The notes beneath the pieces are model-generated. The model did not search any database. It saw only the letters and a list, made by a program, of their open reading frames with translations, and was not told where the DNA came from. Made by a program: the position numbers and the translations under genes. Positions 7,175 to 15,504 of a stretch of 64,000 nt of DNA are shown here, one piece after another. The stretch is from Arthrobacter sp. AZCC_0090 (lineage in GTDB: Bacteria > Actinomycetota > Actinomycetes > Actinomycetales > Micrococcaceae). Position 1 is the first letter of the stretch. Every line of letters begins with the position of its first letter. The stretch lies in NCBI RefSeq assembly GCF_014207375.1, contig NZ_JACHEE010000015.1:53640-117639 (forward strand), read 5' to 3'.

Positions 7175-9565
7175 TTAGGGGAGGAGGTCCACGGCCAAGG
7201 TGGTGCCCGCAAGCCCGGCCGTGGATACCCGCAGTTCCACGCCGTCCGGGATGGCACTCAATTTCACCTCGCCCGCCGAGCGCGCCCTCGTTGCCTTGGT
7301 ACCTGAAATCTGGAGGACCAGTTCGCTGGCGGTTTGGGTGGGTTCGGACACGGCCAGCTTGACGATTCCCTCGCTCTGCCAGGCCAGGACGAGTGCTGGT
7401 CCGGAGGCCGCGATCGAGCCGACGGTGGCCGCCTGCCAGAATGCGGCGGCGGTGAGCTTGCCGGTTCGCAGGCCCTGGGCGGCGGCATCGTTGCGGAGCA
7501 CTTCGGTGCGCACGCTGTTGAGGGACGCTTCCTCTGTCTCCGCTGGCGTAGCGCCGGGGAGCAGGGCGTAGAAGTAGGTTCCCGGGGTTCCGGCGGCCGG
7601 GCGGAGGCCGTGGTCGATGGCCATCGTGGCGTATTCGCGGCTGTAGCTCGTTGTGGGGCCTCCGGTGTTGATGGCGCGCCACGTCCCTGAGCGGCGTTGG
7701 CGGGAGACGCGCACGGGTTCCTGGCCGAGGAAGAGGTATCCGCCAACGCCCTCGACGTGGGCCCAGTGCATGCCCCGGGCACTCGCGCCGTCGGAGGTGC
7801 TCAAGGGTGCCCCGTCGACTGTGATGGCACGCCCCCCGGACTGGCCCAGGTTCCGGTGTTCGATCGTCGTCTTGACGCTGGCTCCGGATGCGGTGGTGAT
7901 GTCTGCGCCGAGGGCGAGGATGAACTCCTGGGTGAAGAACCATGCCTTGCGGGCCTTCAGGCCTGTTCCGCCGGGTCCGATGAGGTGCTGGGCCACGAGC
8001 CCGTAGGAGTCCAAGGTGGTTCCGCCGGTGTATTCGTTTTTTGGTGTTGAAGAGCCCCACTCGCCGCCGGCCTTCGGCGGAAGGGGGGTCGTGTCGACGG
8101 TTGTGCCGGGCAGCGCCGTGAGGTCGGCTGTCGGCCAGTAGTGGTCGTCCCAGTGGGGGGCGTCTGCGGCGTAGAGGTAGGTCAGCCCCGAGCCGGTGTT
8201 GTAGCCGGTTTCGTTCTCGCCGTTTCCGCATTCGTACCAGGCGATCCGCCGGCTGCAGAGCCCGAGGGCGACGGCCCAGCCCGGTCCCCGGTAGGCTGAG
8301 CGGTCCATCGTGGGGAAGTACCGGTGTCCCAAGGGTTCGGGTGCGGTGGTGGAGGTGCTGGCCTCGAGCTCGACGAGCAGAGCGAGCCGGGGGATCGAGG
8401 ACGTGGCGTAGATGTCGGTGACGGTGTTGCGTTTGATCCAGCCAAGGCACATGGAGCGCCAGGCTGCTGCAGTGGCCTGGTCGACGCCGCGGGCGAGCCA
8501 GAGGATGGCTTCGATGGCGCTCGCGCCGTCGCTGAAGCTGGGTTCGGAGCTGCGGGAGATGGCACGCCCGCGGACTGCGTCCATCATGAGCCCGTCGTGG
8601 ATGAACGGCGCGAAGGAGCGGTCGACGCTGTCGAAGAGCTGGGTGTGGCTGGGATCCGAGACCGCCGATGTGCTGGCTGCGAGCAGCGAGAAGAGCTTGG
8701 CCAGGCCCCACAGGAGGCCGAGTCCGTAGGTTCCGGTGTAGGGAACGGTGTTGTGCTGGATGAAGGAGGCGTCGGCATGGAATCCGTCTCCGCTTGCGAC
8801 GTACTGCCAGGTGGGGCTGAGTGCGGAGATCGCGGCCTGGAGCCGGGGCACGTCGCCCCCGACGATCGATCGGATCATGATCCCCTGGCAGATGTCGACC
8901 CGGTTCGCACCTGTGGAGAGAACCTTGCCCCTTGAGTCGGGGTACTGGAGCGTCGGGTCGGGGATGAAGTGGTCGATGGCCCGGCAGCAGGCGTCCAGGA
9001 GGGCCGGATCGAGATGGTCCTTGACGATGGCCAGCGTGTCGCCGAGGGCCTTCGGGGTTCCGATCTCCCATGACCACCAGTTGCCGAACTCCGGCTGGGC
9101 GGCGTTGTAGACGAGCCGGTTACCGTCGGCGAGCCCGTCGAGGATCTCCTGCAGGACCGCGGGGTCGGCCTGCACGGCGGTTCCGGGTGTTGCCCAGGCG
9201 ATGGCGAGTGTCTCGATACGGGAGTATGTGGTCACGATCTGGGCGTCCTGGGTCAGGTCTGCGTCGCTGAAAATGCGGGTCCGTGTCCCCGGGCCGGGGA
9301 CCAGCAGACGGCGGATGCTGGCTACGGCTGAGTCCATACGGGTGATGACGGCGGTGAACCGGGGGTCTCCCGCGGCGATGGCGGTCCGGCCGGTGAGCTG
9401 GTCCACCCACCGCTGGCGCAGGGGCTCCAGATCCGAGGCGGACACTGCGGTCGCGGTCGAGGCGAAGGCGGTGCCCAGAGCCGCTGCCACGGCAACGGCT
9501 CCCGTTCCGCGCAGCAGGCTTCGTCGGGTGAAGGGGGTGGCGGCTAGGGTTGGGGGGTTCTTCAT
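7175..9565 (-). CDS. Tat-exported PL8 polysaccharide lyase (hyaluronan/chondroitin AC/xanthan lyase family)
   Basis: 796 residues from ATG 9565, preceded by AAGGA; upstream TTG starts lack this. A Tat signal (TRRSLLRGTGAVAVAA) leads. The PL8 alpha-barrel shows NWWSWEIGTPKALGDT, STGANRVD, SFIQHNTVPYTGTYG and VRGRAISRSS, so the catalytic set is Asn221, His271, Tyr280, Arg334 and Arg338. Their spacing (50, 9, 54, 58) equals that of pneumococcal hyaluronate lyase and Arthrobacter chondroitin AC lyase. ECGNGENETGYNTGSG and the C-terminal beta-domains complete the family. PL8 enzymes cleave a glycosidic bond on the C4 side of a uronate by beta-elimination. All catalytic residues are intact; the exact substrate is open. 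A motif shared with the importer promoter lies ~75 bases upstream. Confidence 0.92.
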   Translation of the reverse strand: MKNPPTLAATPFTRRSLLRGTGAVAVAAALGTAFASTATAVSASDLEPLRQRWVDQLTGRTAIAAGDPRFTAVITRMDSAVASIRRLLVPGPGTRTRIFSDADLTQDAQIVTTYSRIETLAIAWATPGTAVQADPAVLQEILDGLADGNRLVYNAAQPEFGNWWSWEIGTPKALGDTLAIVKDHLDPALLDACCRAIDHFIPDPTLQYPDSRGKVLSTGANRVDICQGIMIRSIVGGDVPRLQAAISALSPTWQYVASGDGFHADASFIQHNTVPYTGTYGLGLLWGLAKLFSLLAASTSAVSDPSHTQLFDSVDRSFAPFIHDGLMMDAVRGRAISRSSEPSFSDGASAIEAILWLARGVDQATAAAWRSMCLGWIKRNTVTDIYATSSIPRLALLVELEASTSTTAPEPLGHRYFPTMDRSAYRGPGWAVALGLCSRRIAWYECGNGENETGYNTGSGLTYLYAADAPHWDDHYWPTADLTALPGTTVDTTPLPPKAGGEWGSSTPKNEYTGGTTLDSYGLVAQHLIGPGGTGLKARKAWFFTQEFILALGADITTASGASVKTTIEHRNLGQSGGRAITVDGAPLSTSDGASARGMHWAHVEGVGGYLFLGQEPVRVSRQRRSGTWRAINTGGPTTSYSREYATMAIDHGLRPAAGTPGTYFYALLPGATPAETEEASLNSVRTEVLRNDAAAQGLRTGKLTAAAFWQAATVGSIAASGPALVLAWQSEGIVKLAVSEPTQTASELVLQISGTKATRARSAGEVKLSAIPDGVELRVSTAGLAGTTLAVDLLP

Positions 9566-9637
9566 AGTCGTTTTCCTTGGATCTTCCGGTGTCAAGGTTA
9601 GTGGAGGTGTTCACAGAAGTGGACCTCTCCGGGACCA

Positions 9638-9661
9638 GAGGAATAAAGACTCATTCCCTCC
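9638..9661. promoter_or_regulatory. Candidate operator for the GntR/LacI-type regulator (copy 1)
   Basis: AGGAATAAAGACTCATTCCC is a near-palindrome (GAGGAAT, then ATTCCCTC) and matches the site at 13014-13038, sharing AGGAATAAAG and ATT-CC-T-C at the same spacing. It lies upstream of the PL8 lyase. A run of ten C follows at 9702-9711. Confidence 0.5.
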
Positions 9662-9852
9662 TGAATGAACAGACTTGACCGCCGGGAATGCCTGAGCCTT
9701 TCCCCCCCCCCGTGCAGCAATGTCTTGTCTTCCCGGCCGACATCCGGGGCGGGAAATGGGCCGGTGGCCGACCCGCCCATGCGCGCCGGGATCATCATTG
9801 ATTCCTCTCCATCTCCTCCTTGAGGCTGTAGTCGGCTATTGCAGATCACCAC

Positions 9853-10020
9853 GTGAAGGACTGGTACATGGGCAGGAAACTCAGCCCCGAAGGACTCGGA
9901 CGGCACGGTCGTCAGGACTACGCCTCATTCCGCGGTGCACGGAAGTATCCCGCCGCCGGTCGAACAGCCCTGGTTCCCGAAGCCGCATGCCCCGTGTTCC
10001 TCATCGGCGGGTCGTGCTGA
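9853..10020 (+). CDS. Short open frame (55 aa) coupled to the next gene; probably a C-terminal remnant
   Basis: GTG at 9853 opens VKDWYMGRKLSPEGLGRHGR and ends ...VFLIGGSC with TGA at 10018-10020. The stop overlaps the ATG of the isomerase-like gene (TGATG), a pattern usual for translationally coupled genes. No domain is recognised. It may be the tail of a larger gene lost by deletion, left to drive the downstream start. Confidence 0.3.
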   Translation: MKDWYMGRKLSPEGLGRHGRQDYASFRGARKYPAAGRTALVPEAACPVFLIGGSC

Positions 10021-10811
10021 TGCCCGGCCAGCGGACCGCGTTGCTTACTGCCGGCATCTGTTCCGTCACGCTGCGACAGTTGCCCATTGCGTCTGTTGTC
10101 GCCTCGGCCCGCCGAGCCGGTCTGGATGGCATCGAATGGGGGACGGATACCCATCTCAAGCGTGATGCCGATGCCAGGGCGGCTTCATTGCTTTGCCGCA
10201 GCCGCGGTCTTCGAGTCCTGTCACTGGGCTCCTACTACAGGCTTGGCGACGTCACTGGCTTCGACGCGGTCCTTTCGCGCGCACGGGCTGCTGGTGCTCC
10301 TCGAATCCGGGTCTGGGCTGGTGGAAAGGGTTCCTCGGAAGCTTCACGTGACGACTGGTCCGCCGTTGTCCGCGATGCACAGCGGATCTCAGACCTCGCA
10401 GAGGTGGCCGGGATCCAGATCGCCCTCGAGTACCATGGCCGGACCTTGACCGACAGCACCATATCCACACTCCGGCTACTCGATCGCATCGGCCGGCAGA
10501 ACGTGCGCACGTATTGGCAGCCGCCTGTAGGCATGGACGATCGGAGCGCCCTGGCCTCGTTCCTGGCGCTGGGACCTTTCGTTGCCGGCGTGCATTGCTT
10601 CAGCTGGCGTCCGGCCACCGAGCGCCGGCCCCTGGCTGACCGTCTTGGCCTGTGGCAGTCGGTCGCCTCCGCCGCCTCGGAACTTGGCAGGCAGCTGGAT
10701 TTCATGCTGGAGTTCGTCGCCGACGACAGTCACCGGAATGTGCTCTCCGACGCGGCAACCCTGAACAGGATCCTGTCTGCAGCGTCCTCGGCTGCTCAAT
10801 GCGGCCAGTAG
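10020..10811 (+). CDS. Sugar phosphate isomerase/epimerase-like TIM-barrel protein
   Basis: 263 residues of the xylose isomerase-like (AP endonuclease 2) fold: VVASARRAGLDGIEWGTDTH, LRVLSLGSYYRLGD, GAPRIRVWAGGKGSSEAS, GIQIALEYHGRTLTDS, VRTYWQPPVGM and LDFMLEFVADDS correspond to barrel strands with the usual metal-binding Glu, His and Asp. Family members isomerise or epimerise sugars and inositols; the substrate is not predictable here. It converges on the Gfo/Idh/MocA gene (7-base gap). Together they could process a sugar brought in by the importer at 13210-16389. The ATG at 10020 is favoured by the overlap with the upstream stop. Confidence 0.75.
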   Translation: MPGQRTALLTAGICSVTLRQLPIASVVASARRAGLDGIEWGTDTHLKRDADARAASLLCRSRGLRVLSLGSYYRLGDVTGFDAVLSRARAAGAPRIRVWAGGKGSSEASRDDWSAVVRDAQRISDLAEVAGIQIALEYHGRTLTDSTISTLRLLDRIGRQNVRTYWQPPVGMDDRSALASFLALGPFVAGVHCFSWRPATERRPLADRLGLWQSVASAASELGRQLDFMLEFVADDSHRNVLSDAATLNRILSAASSAAQCGQ

Positions 10812-10817
10812 GATCTA

Positions 10818-11795
10818 CTACGCCGGTTGCAGCGTGAGGGTCTGTCCGGTTGCCGCAGATTGGTAGGCAAGCAGGACCACCTCGACGATGTGCCTTGCGT
10901 GTTCGTTCGACACGAGGGAGGGCACCCCTGCGACCGCCGCGCAGAAGTCGGCCATCTGGGAGGTGAAGGCATTTTGGATGTCGTGGTCCGTGAATTCGTG
11001 GAGCACTCTCGTGTGTCCGTTCTTCCGGAGAAAAGCGCCGCGCCGCGCGTCGGACAGGAGGGTTCCTCCCTCGCACACCAGGAGCAGCCTGTCCACGGGC
11101 TCCGGGCAGTCCGAGACGACCCCGATGCCCACATCGACGCCATTTGCCAGGGTCAGCGAAATCCGCCCGTCTGTCTCGACCCCTGCGGCGAAGCGGTCAA
11201 GGACCTTGGCGCGGATGCTCTCGGCCCGCGCGCCCCCGAGCCAGAGACCCCGGTCCAGGCAATGCGCACCGATGTTCATTAAGGCCCCTCCGCCGGACAC
11301 TGCCGGGTCGAAGAACCACGCCGGCCGGGCGCTCGGGCGGTAGTCCGTGCTCCTCGAGTCCTGGACTGCCAGCACCTGGCCGAGCTCGCCGTCGTTGACG
11401 ACCTTCTCCAAGACCACTTTCTCCGGGAGGAAATGCTGGATCATCCCCACCACGAGAGCCACCCCGGCTCGGCGGCATGCTGCCTCCATCATCAGGCAGT
11501 CCTCCACGGTGGTCGCCATGGGCTTCTCCACGAGCACGTGGCGTCCGGCTGCTGCGGCGTCGAGGACCATCTGACGGTGCAGTGCATGCGGCGTGTTCAC
11601 GATGACGGCGTCGACGTCAGGGTCATCGAGGAGGCGCCGATAGTCGGTCGTTGTCCGTGCCCCCCAGTCAGCGGCCACAGAGCGTGCAGCTTCTTCCCTG
11701 AGATCGCAGACGGCCGTCAGCCGTAGGCCGAGCCGCTCCGCGGCCACAGCGTGCAGCCGTGCCACTGCCCCCGCTCCGATGATGCCTATCTGCAC
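10818..11795 (-). CDS. Gfo/Idh/MocA family NAD(P)-dependent sugar oxidoreductase
   Basis: 325 residues. Rossmann start MQIGIIGAGAVARLHAVAAE, then VIVNTPHALHRQMVLDAAAA and the family EKP motif (HVLVEKPMATT, catalytic Lys), then GMIQHFLPEK and the C-terminal alpha/beta domain with GGGALMNIGAHCLD. These enzymes oxidise a ring or side-chain hydroxyl of sugars, inositols or uronic acids. The gene follows the regulator on the same strand with a 31-base gap, so both are probably one transcript. Paired with the isomerase-like protein, it suggests an oxidative route for one monomer of the island's glycan. Confidence 0.85.
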   Translation of the reverse strand: MQIGIIGAGAVARLHAVAAERLGLRLTAVCDLREEAARSVAADWGARTTTDYRRLLDDPDVDAVIVNTPHALHRQMVLDAAAAGRHVLVEKPMATTVEDCLMMEAACRRAGVALVVGMIQHFLPEKVVLEKVVNDGELGQVLAVQDSRSTDYRPSARPAWFFDPAVSGGGALMNIGAHCLDRGLWLGGARAESIRAKVLDRFAAGVETDGRISLTLANGVDVGIGVVSDCPEPVDRLLLVCEGGTLLSDARRGAFLRKNGHTRVLHEFTDHDIQNAFTSQMADFCAAVAGVPSLVSNEHARHIVEVVLLAYQSAATGQTLTLQPA

Positions 11796-11826
11796 AGTCC
11801 TCTTTTCCTTTCCTCGCGAAACGCGT

Positions 11827-12963
11827 TCAGCTTTGGATGATCGTCCCGGCCAGGTCCCGGGCTCCGCACGAGTCCCGTACGACGATCCGGGGCCGCAGCC
11901 GCACTTGGTGAAGCGGGCACTCGTCTCCTTCCTTCAGACGGCGCAGCATCACCTCTGCAGCGATCCGTCCAAGCCTGTGCTTGGGGGGCGCAACCGCCGT
12001 CAAGGGCACCTCCGCCAGATCGGCGAGCTCGTCGTCATAGGAGACGAGGGCAAGGTCCTCGGGTACACGCAGGCCTGCCCGGCGGGCCGCGGCCTGGATC
12101 TGGGTCGCTTCCCGGTCTCCGAACACGAGAGCTGCCGTCGCGGCATGGAACCGCAGGAACTCTAGCATTTCCTCGGCAGCGCCCGCTTCCCATTCGGTTT
12201 TCGGGACCCGCTCGAGGTGGGGGGTGAAGCCGAAGTCTTCCGCAGCCCGGAGGTATCCGGCCACGATCGCCGGCTCCGTCGCGGTCCGGCCGCGGGTCAG
12301 CAGAGACACCGAAGAGTGTCCGAGACCACGGAGGTGGGCGACGGCGTCGTAGGCTCCTCCGACGTGATCCGAGCACACATGCTCCGTGCGGTCGGCGGGG
12401 CCGAGGTCCGTGAGGCTCCGCTCCAGCAGCACTACGGGAACGCCCTTCCGCATGAGATCCTGGGCGCGCGCATGAGGGTCAGAGATGCCGGTCAGCGTAG
12501 GAACGAGGATGAGGCCATCCACTCCTGACTCCAGCATCCGCTGGATACCTGCGTCTTCCAGCCCCGGGTCATAGTTGTAGGCCGAGAGCTGCAAGCTCAC
12601 ACCGTTTGCCCTCAGCGTCTCCTCGATACCCTGGAGGACCCGGGGGTAGTAGAGCTGGGTGTCCGGCAGAAGGACGCCCACGGCATAGCGCGAACGGCGC
12701 AGAACAGGACGGGGCTCGGCGACGAAGCTCCCGGCACCCTGTCGCCGGATGACAAGTTCTGCCTCCACCAGTTCATCGAAGGCGCGCCGCACGGTCGTAA
12801 GCGACAGGCCAGTCTGCGTCGCAAGCTCCGCCTCCGTTGGCAGTTTCGCGCCCACGGGCCACGCACCAGCGAGGATCCCCCTGCGGAGTTCCTCGGCCAG
12901 GAGCTTGAACTTGAGTTCGCGCGAGACCATGTCCCGGGCATGCCCGCTCGGCGTCAACGACAC
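11827..12963 (-). CDS. GntR-headed, LacI-type ligand-binding transcriptional regulator
   Basis: 378 residues from GTG 12963, chosen for the strong ribosome site GGAGGAGGG directly upstream; a longer frame to 13092 would run through the operator. Residues 14-83 form a winged GntR helix-turn-helix (LRRGILAGAWPVGAKLPTEA, LSLTTVRRAFDELVEAELVI). From ~90 on is a periplasmic-binding-like LacI/GalR effector domain (YAVGVLLPDTQLYYPRVLQG, GVDGLILVP, ALVFGDREATQIQAAARRAG, LALVSYDDE). This AraR-like architecture usually gives a repressor released by a sugar. It is divergent from the sugar importer, and the motif between them recurs before the PL8 lyase; autoregulation is inferred. Confidence 0.9.
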   Translation of the reverse strand: MSLTPSGHARDMVSRELKFKLLAEELRRGILAGAWPVGAKLPTEAELATQTGLSLTTVRRAFDELVEAELVIRRQGAGSFVAEPRPVLRRSRYAVGVLLPDTQLYYPRVLQGIEETLRANGVSLQLSAYNYDPGLEDAGIQRMLESGVDGLILVPTLTGISDPHARAQDLMRKGVPVVLLERSLTDLGPADRTEHVCSDHVGGAYDAVAHLRGLGHSSVSLLTRGRTATEPAIVAGYLRAAEDFGFTPHLERVPKTEWEAGAAEEMLEFLRFHAATAALVFGDREATQIQAAARRAGLRVPEDLALVSYDDELADLAEVPLTAVAPPKHRLGRIAAEVMLRRLKEGDECPLHQVRLRPRIVVRDSCGARDLAGTIIQS

Positions 12964-13013
12964 TGTTCCCTCCTCCACATCGCGGCTTCTTCGAGTCTCA
13001 CCAACGGGAAAAG

Positions 13014-13038
13014 GAGGAATAAAGGAGTATTTCCTTCC
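13014..13038. promoter_or_regulatory. Candidate operator for the GntR/LacI-type regulator (copy 2)
   Basis: AGGAATAAAGGAGTATTTCC followed by TTCCT, with AGGAA and TTCCT as palindromic arms. It lies in the 246-base divergent gap, ~50 bases before the regulator start and ~170 before the binding-protein start. It matches 9638-9661 over ten consecutive bases plus most of the other half. A possible importer promoter is TTGATT, 18 bases, TTATGT near 13131-13160. Confidence 0.5.
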
Positions 13039-13209
13039 TAATCCATTCCGAAAACCCGGCGCCTCCGAACTACGTCGCCCGGGGGCCGTCAAGACAACTC
13101 AACCCACGGTGACCTTTCATACATTCCTGCTTGATTCCTATTATTTCCCGCTGGTTATGTCTAGGCCCAAGCCGCAATCGCGGCACCCTAGTGACAAGAG
13201 GAGGACGAC

Positions 13210-14517
13210 ATGGGCATTGTTTCCCGTCTCATCCGGCCGTTGGCCCTCGCCACCGTGTCGGCACTCGCCCTGGCCGGCTGCGGTGCCGGCGGCAGCGGAA
13301 CATCCGTTGGGGACTCCACCGGACCCATCACGTACTGGTCGATGTGGAAGGAGGGAGAACCCCAGCAGAAAGTCATCGCAGGGGCCATCAGTGACTTCGA
13401 GGCCGAGTCAGGCATCCAGGTCAAGGTCCAGTGGCAGGGCCGGTCGAACACGGACAAGCTCGTCCCCGCCCTGAACACGAACAATGTCCCGGACATTGTC
13501 GACCAGACGTTCGCCAAGCTCGCTACTGTCCTCGGCGATCCCGGCCAGGCGAAATCGCTTGGCGACGCCTATGGTGCGGACGTCGAAGGCTCGAAGGTTT
13601 CGGCGCTTGTTCCTGCTAAGTACTCGTCGCTGGTGAACATCCAGAACAAGGACGGACAGCCCTGGCTGATCCCCTACAGCCTCATCACAGACGGGATCTG
13701 GTTCAACGCTGCCAAGCACCCGGATCTCGTGTCCGCACCGCCGAAGGACTGGGCAGGCTTCCTGGCCCTCCTGGACAAGATCAAGGCCTCCGGCGTCGCG
13801 CCGATCGCCGCCGACGGGGACATCGCCGGGTACAACTCGATGTGGTTCACGACCCTCATGAACCGGACCGGCGGAGCCGGCTCATTCCGCAAGCTGGTCT
13901 CCGACCGCACCGGTGCCAGCTGGGACGACGCCGCGGTCTTGCGGGTCGCCCAGGACGTCGAGCAGCTCGTCCGCGGCGGCTACCTCATCAAGGGATATGA
14001 CGCGAGCAAGTTCCCCGCCCAGCAGCAAGCCTGGGGATCGGGCAAAGCTGATCTGATCATCAACGGATCCTGGATCCCCGCGGAGACCAAGAGCTACGCG
14101 GCCGAAGGCTTCCAGTACTCCTCGTTCCCCCTGCCCGGCGAAAGCGCGAAAGCCCCCTTGGCGCGGACCGACTTCACCGGATTCGCCGTCCCCGCCAAGG
14201 CCAAGAACGCGCAAGCCGCGGAGAAGCTGGCGACATTCCTCCTGCGAAAGAAGTACCAAGACGCCTTCGGGACGCAGGCGACCGTGCTCCCGGTGCGGTC
14301 CGACGCGGCAGTTCCCGACGCGCTCAAGAAAGCCAAGGAGTCCCTCGACAGCGCCCCCAGCGTGTACCTGCAGAACGACGGTGTTACCTACCCCGGTTAC
14401 ATCGAGAAGGTCTTCGGCCCGCTCGACGACCAGCTGTTCCTGGGCAAGATCTCATCGCAGGAGTTCGTCTCACAGATGAAAACGGCCCAGATCCAGTACT
14501 GGAAGGACAAGGGCTAA
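13210..14517 (+). CDS. ABC sugar transporter, substrate-binding lipoprotein
   Basis: 435 residues with a lipoprotein signal (ALATVSALALAGCGAGG, Cys23 acylated). The rest is a family 1 solute-binding protein: ITYWSMWKEGEPQQKVIAGA, IQVKVQWQGRSNTDKLVPAL, GKADLIINGSWIPAE and FAVPAKAKNAQAAEKLATFL. It should capture an oligosaccharide made by the extracellular enzymes. AGGAGGA lies upstream. The stop overlaps the permease start by one base (TAATG). No ATPase gene is present, as usual for actinobacterial CUT1 importers that share one MsiK/UgpC-type ATPase. Confidence 0.9.
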   Translation: MGIVSRLIRPLALATVSALALAGCGAGGSGTSVGDSTGPITYWSMWKEGEPQQKVIAGAISDFEAESGIQVKVQWQGRSNTDKLVPALNTNNVPDIVDQTFAKLATVLGDPGQAKSLGDAYGADVEGSKVSALVPAKYSSLVNIQNKDGQPWLIPYSLITDGIWFNAAKHPDLVSAPPKDWAGFLALLDKIKASGVAPIAADGDIAGYNSMWFTTLMNRTGGAGSFRKLVSDRTGASWDDAAVLRVAQDVEQLVRGGYLIKGYDASKFPAQQQAWGSGKADLIINGSWIPAETKSYAAEGFQYSSFPLPGESAKAPLARTDFTGFAVPAKAKNAQAAEKLATFLLRKKYQDAFGTQATVLPVRSDAAVPDALKKAKESLDSAPSVYLQNDGVTYPGYIEKVFGPLDDQLFLGKISSQEFVSQMKTAQIQYWKDKG

Positions 14518-15494
14518 TGACAGACATTCTCCCCCGCCCAGAAGCACCGGCGGAGGCTCGTCCCGCAAGCCCTGGACAGCGGCCCCGCGCCGCTGCCCAG
14601 GGCAGCACCATCGAACGCCAGCGGCGTAGACTGCTCGTTCCGTTCGTGGGGCCGGCGTTCCTCTTCTACACGGTGCTGTTCGTCGTTCCCGCCGTCGCAG
14701 CCGTCTGGATCAGCTTGAATGCCTGGACCGGTTCAGGGCCAATGACCTTCGTCGGCCTCCAGAACTACACAGCAGTTTTCCAGGACCCTCTGTACCTCAA
14801 GTCGTTCGGCAACACACTGCTGATCCTCTTCGTCGTCGGCATCGTCATCTTCGTCCTCGCCTTCGCCATGACGCTTCTGCTGCGCGACATGGCCGGCCGG
14901 AAAATCATCCGTTCGGTGATCTTCTTCCCCCACCTGGTCAACGCGCTGGTCTTCGGCATCCTCGCGGGTTTCGTCTTCAACCCCGGGGGGCTTGTGAACA
15001 CTCTTCTCCGTCCATTGGGTGTGACTTCCCCGCCGGCCTGGCTCGCACAGGACAACCTTTTCCCACTGATCATGGCGACCCTGGTGGCCACAAGCACCGG
15101 CTACTTCACCACCATCCTCATGGCAGCCGTCGACAGGATACCGCCCTACCTCTTCGAGGACTGCGCGTTGGCAGGCGCCACCGCCTTCCAACGACTACGC
15201 CACGTCATCCTGCCCCTGACCTGGGACGTGTTCGGTACATGCGCGGTCCTGTGGACAATCTCATCGATCAAGATCTTCGAGATCATCTGGGTCTTCGGTG
15301 GCAGCTCGGGTTCGGGGATCCCGCCAACACAGAGCTGGACCACAGCCGTCTACACCTACGTCACCGCCTTCTCCGGAATGTCGACACCGGCCTATGGGGC
15401 GGCGACCGCGTCCGCCATCATCTCGCTTGCCCTCGTGTCGGTACTCGTCATTCTGCTGCGGCGGCTCATGCACCGCGAAGCCATCGAGTTCTAG
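14517..15494 (+). CDS. ABC sugar transporter permease, MalF type
   Basis: 325 residues, six predicted membrane spans. The first follows a basic N-terminus (RQRRRLLVPFVGPAFLFYTV). The EAA loop that contacts the ATPase is EDCALAGATAFQRLRHVILP. LNAWTGSGPMTFVGLQNYTA is the usual MalF/UgpA-like periplasmic region. It starts within the stop codon of the binding-protein gene and is followed after 10 bases by the MalG-type gene. Confidence 0.9.
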   Translation: MTDILPRPEAPAEARPASPGQRPRAAAQGSTIERQRRRLLVPFVGPAFLFYTVLFVVPAVAAVWISLNAWTGSGPMTFVGLQNYTAVFQDPLYLKSFGNTLLILFVVGIVIFVLAFAMTLLLRDMAGRKIIRSVIFFPHLVNALVFGILAGFVFNPGGLVNTLLRPLGVTSPPAWLAQDNLFPLIMATLVATSTGYFTTILMAAVDRIPPYLFEDCALAGATAFQRLRHVILPLTWDVFGTCAVLWTISSIKIFEIIWVFGGSSGSGIPPTQSWTTAVYTYVTAFSGMSTPAYGAATASAIISLALVSVLVILLRRLMHREAIEF

Positions 15495-15504
15495 GAGCAC
15501 CACA

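Noticed and set aside
7167..9077. 636-codon minus-strand frame overlapping the lyase
   Set aside because: Arginine/histidine-rich shadow; the PL8 frame carries all catalytic residues at family spacing.
9702..9711. Run of ten C as a possible phase-variation tract
   Set aside because: It is between genes, not in a coding frame or between promoter boxes I can identify.
10087..10449. Plus-strand frame inside the isomerase-like gene
   Set aside because: No domain and no ribosome site; the isomerase frame matches barrel strands.
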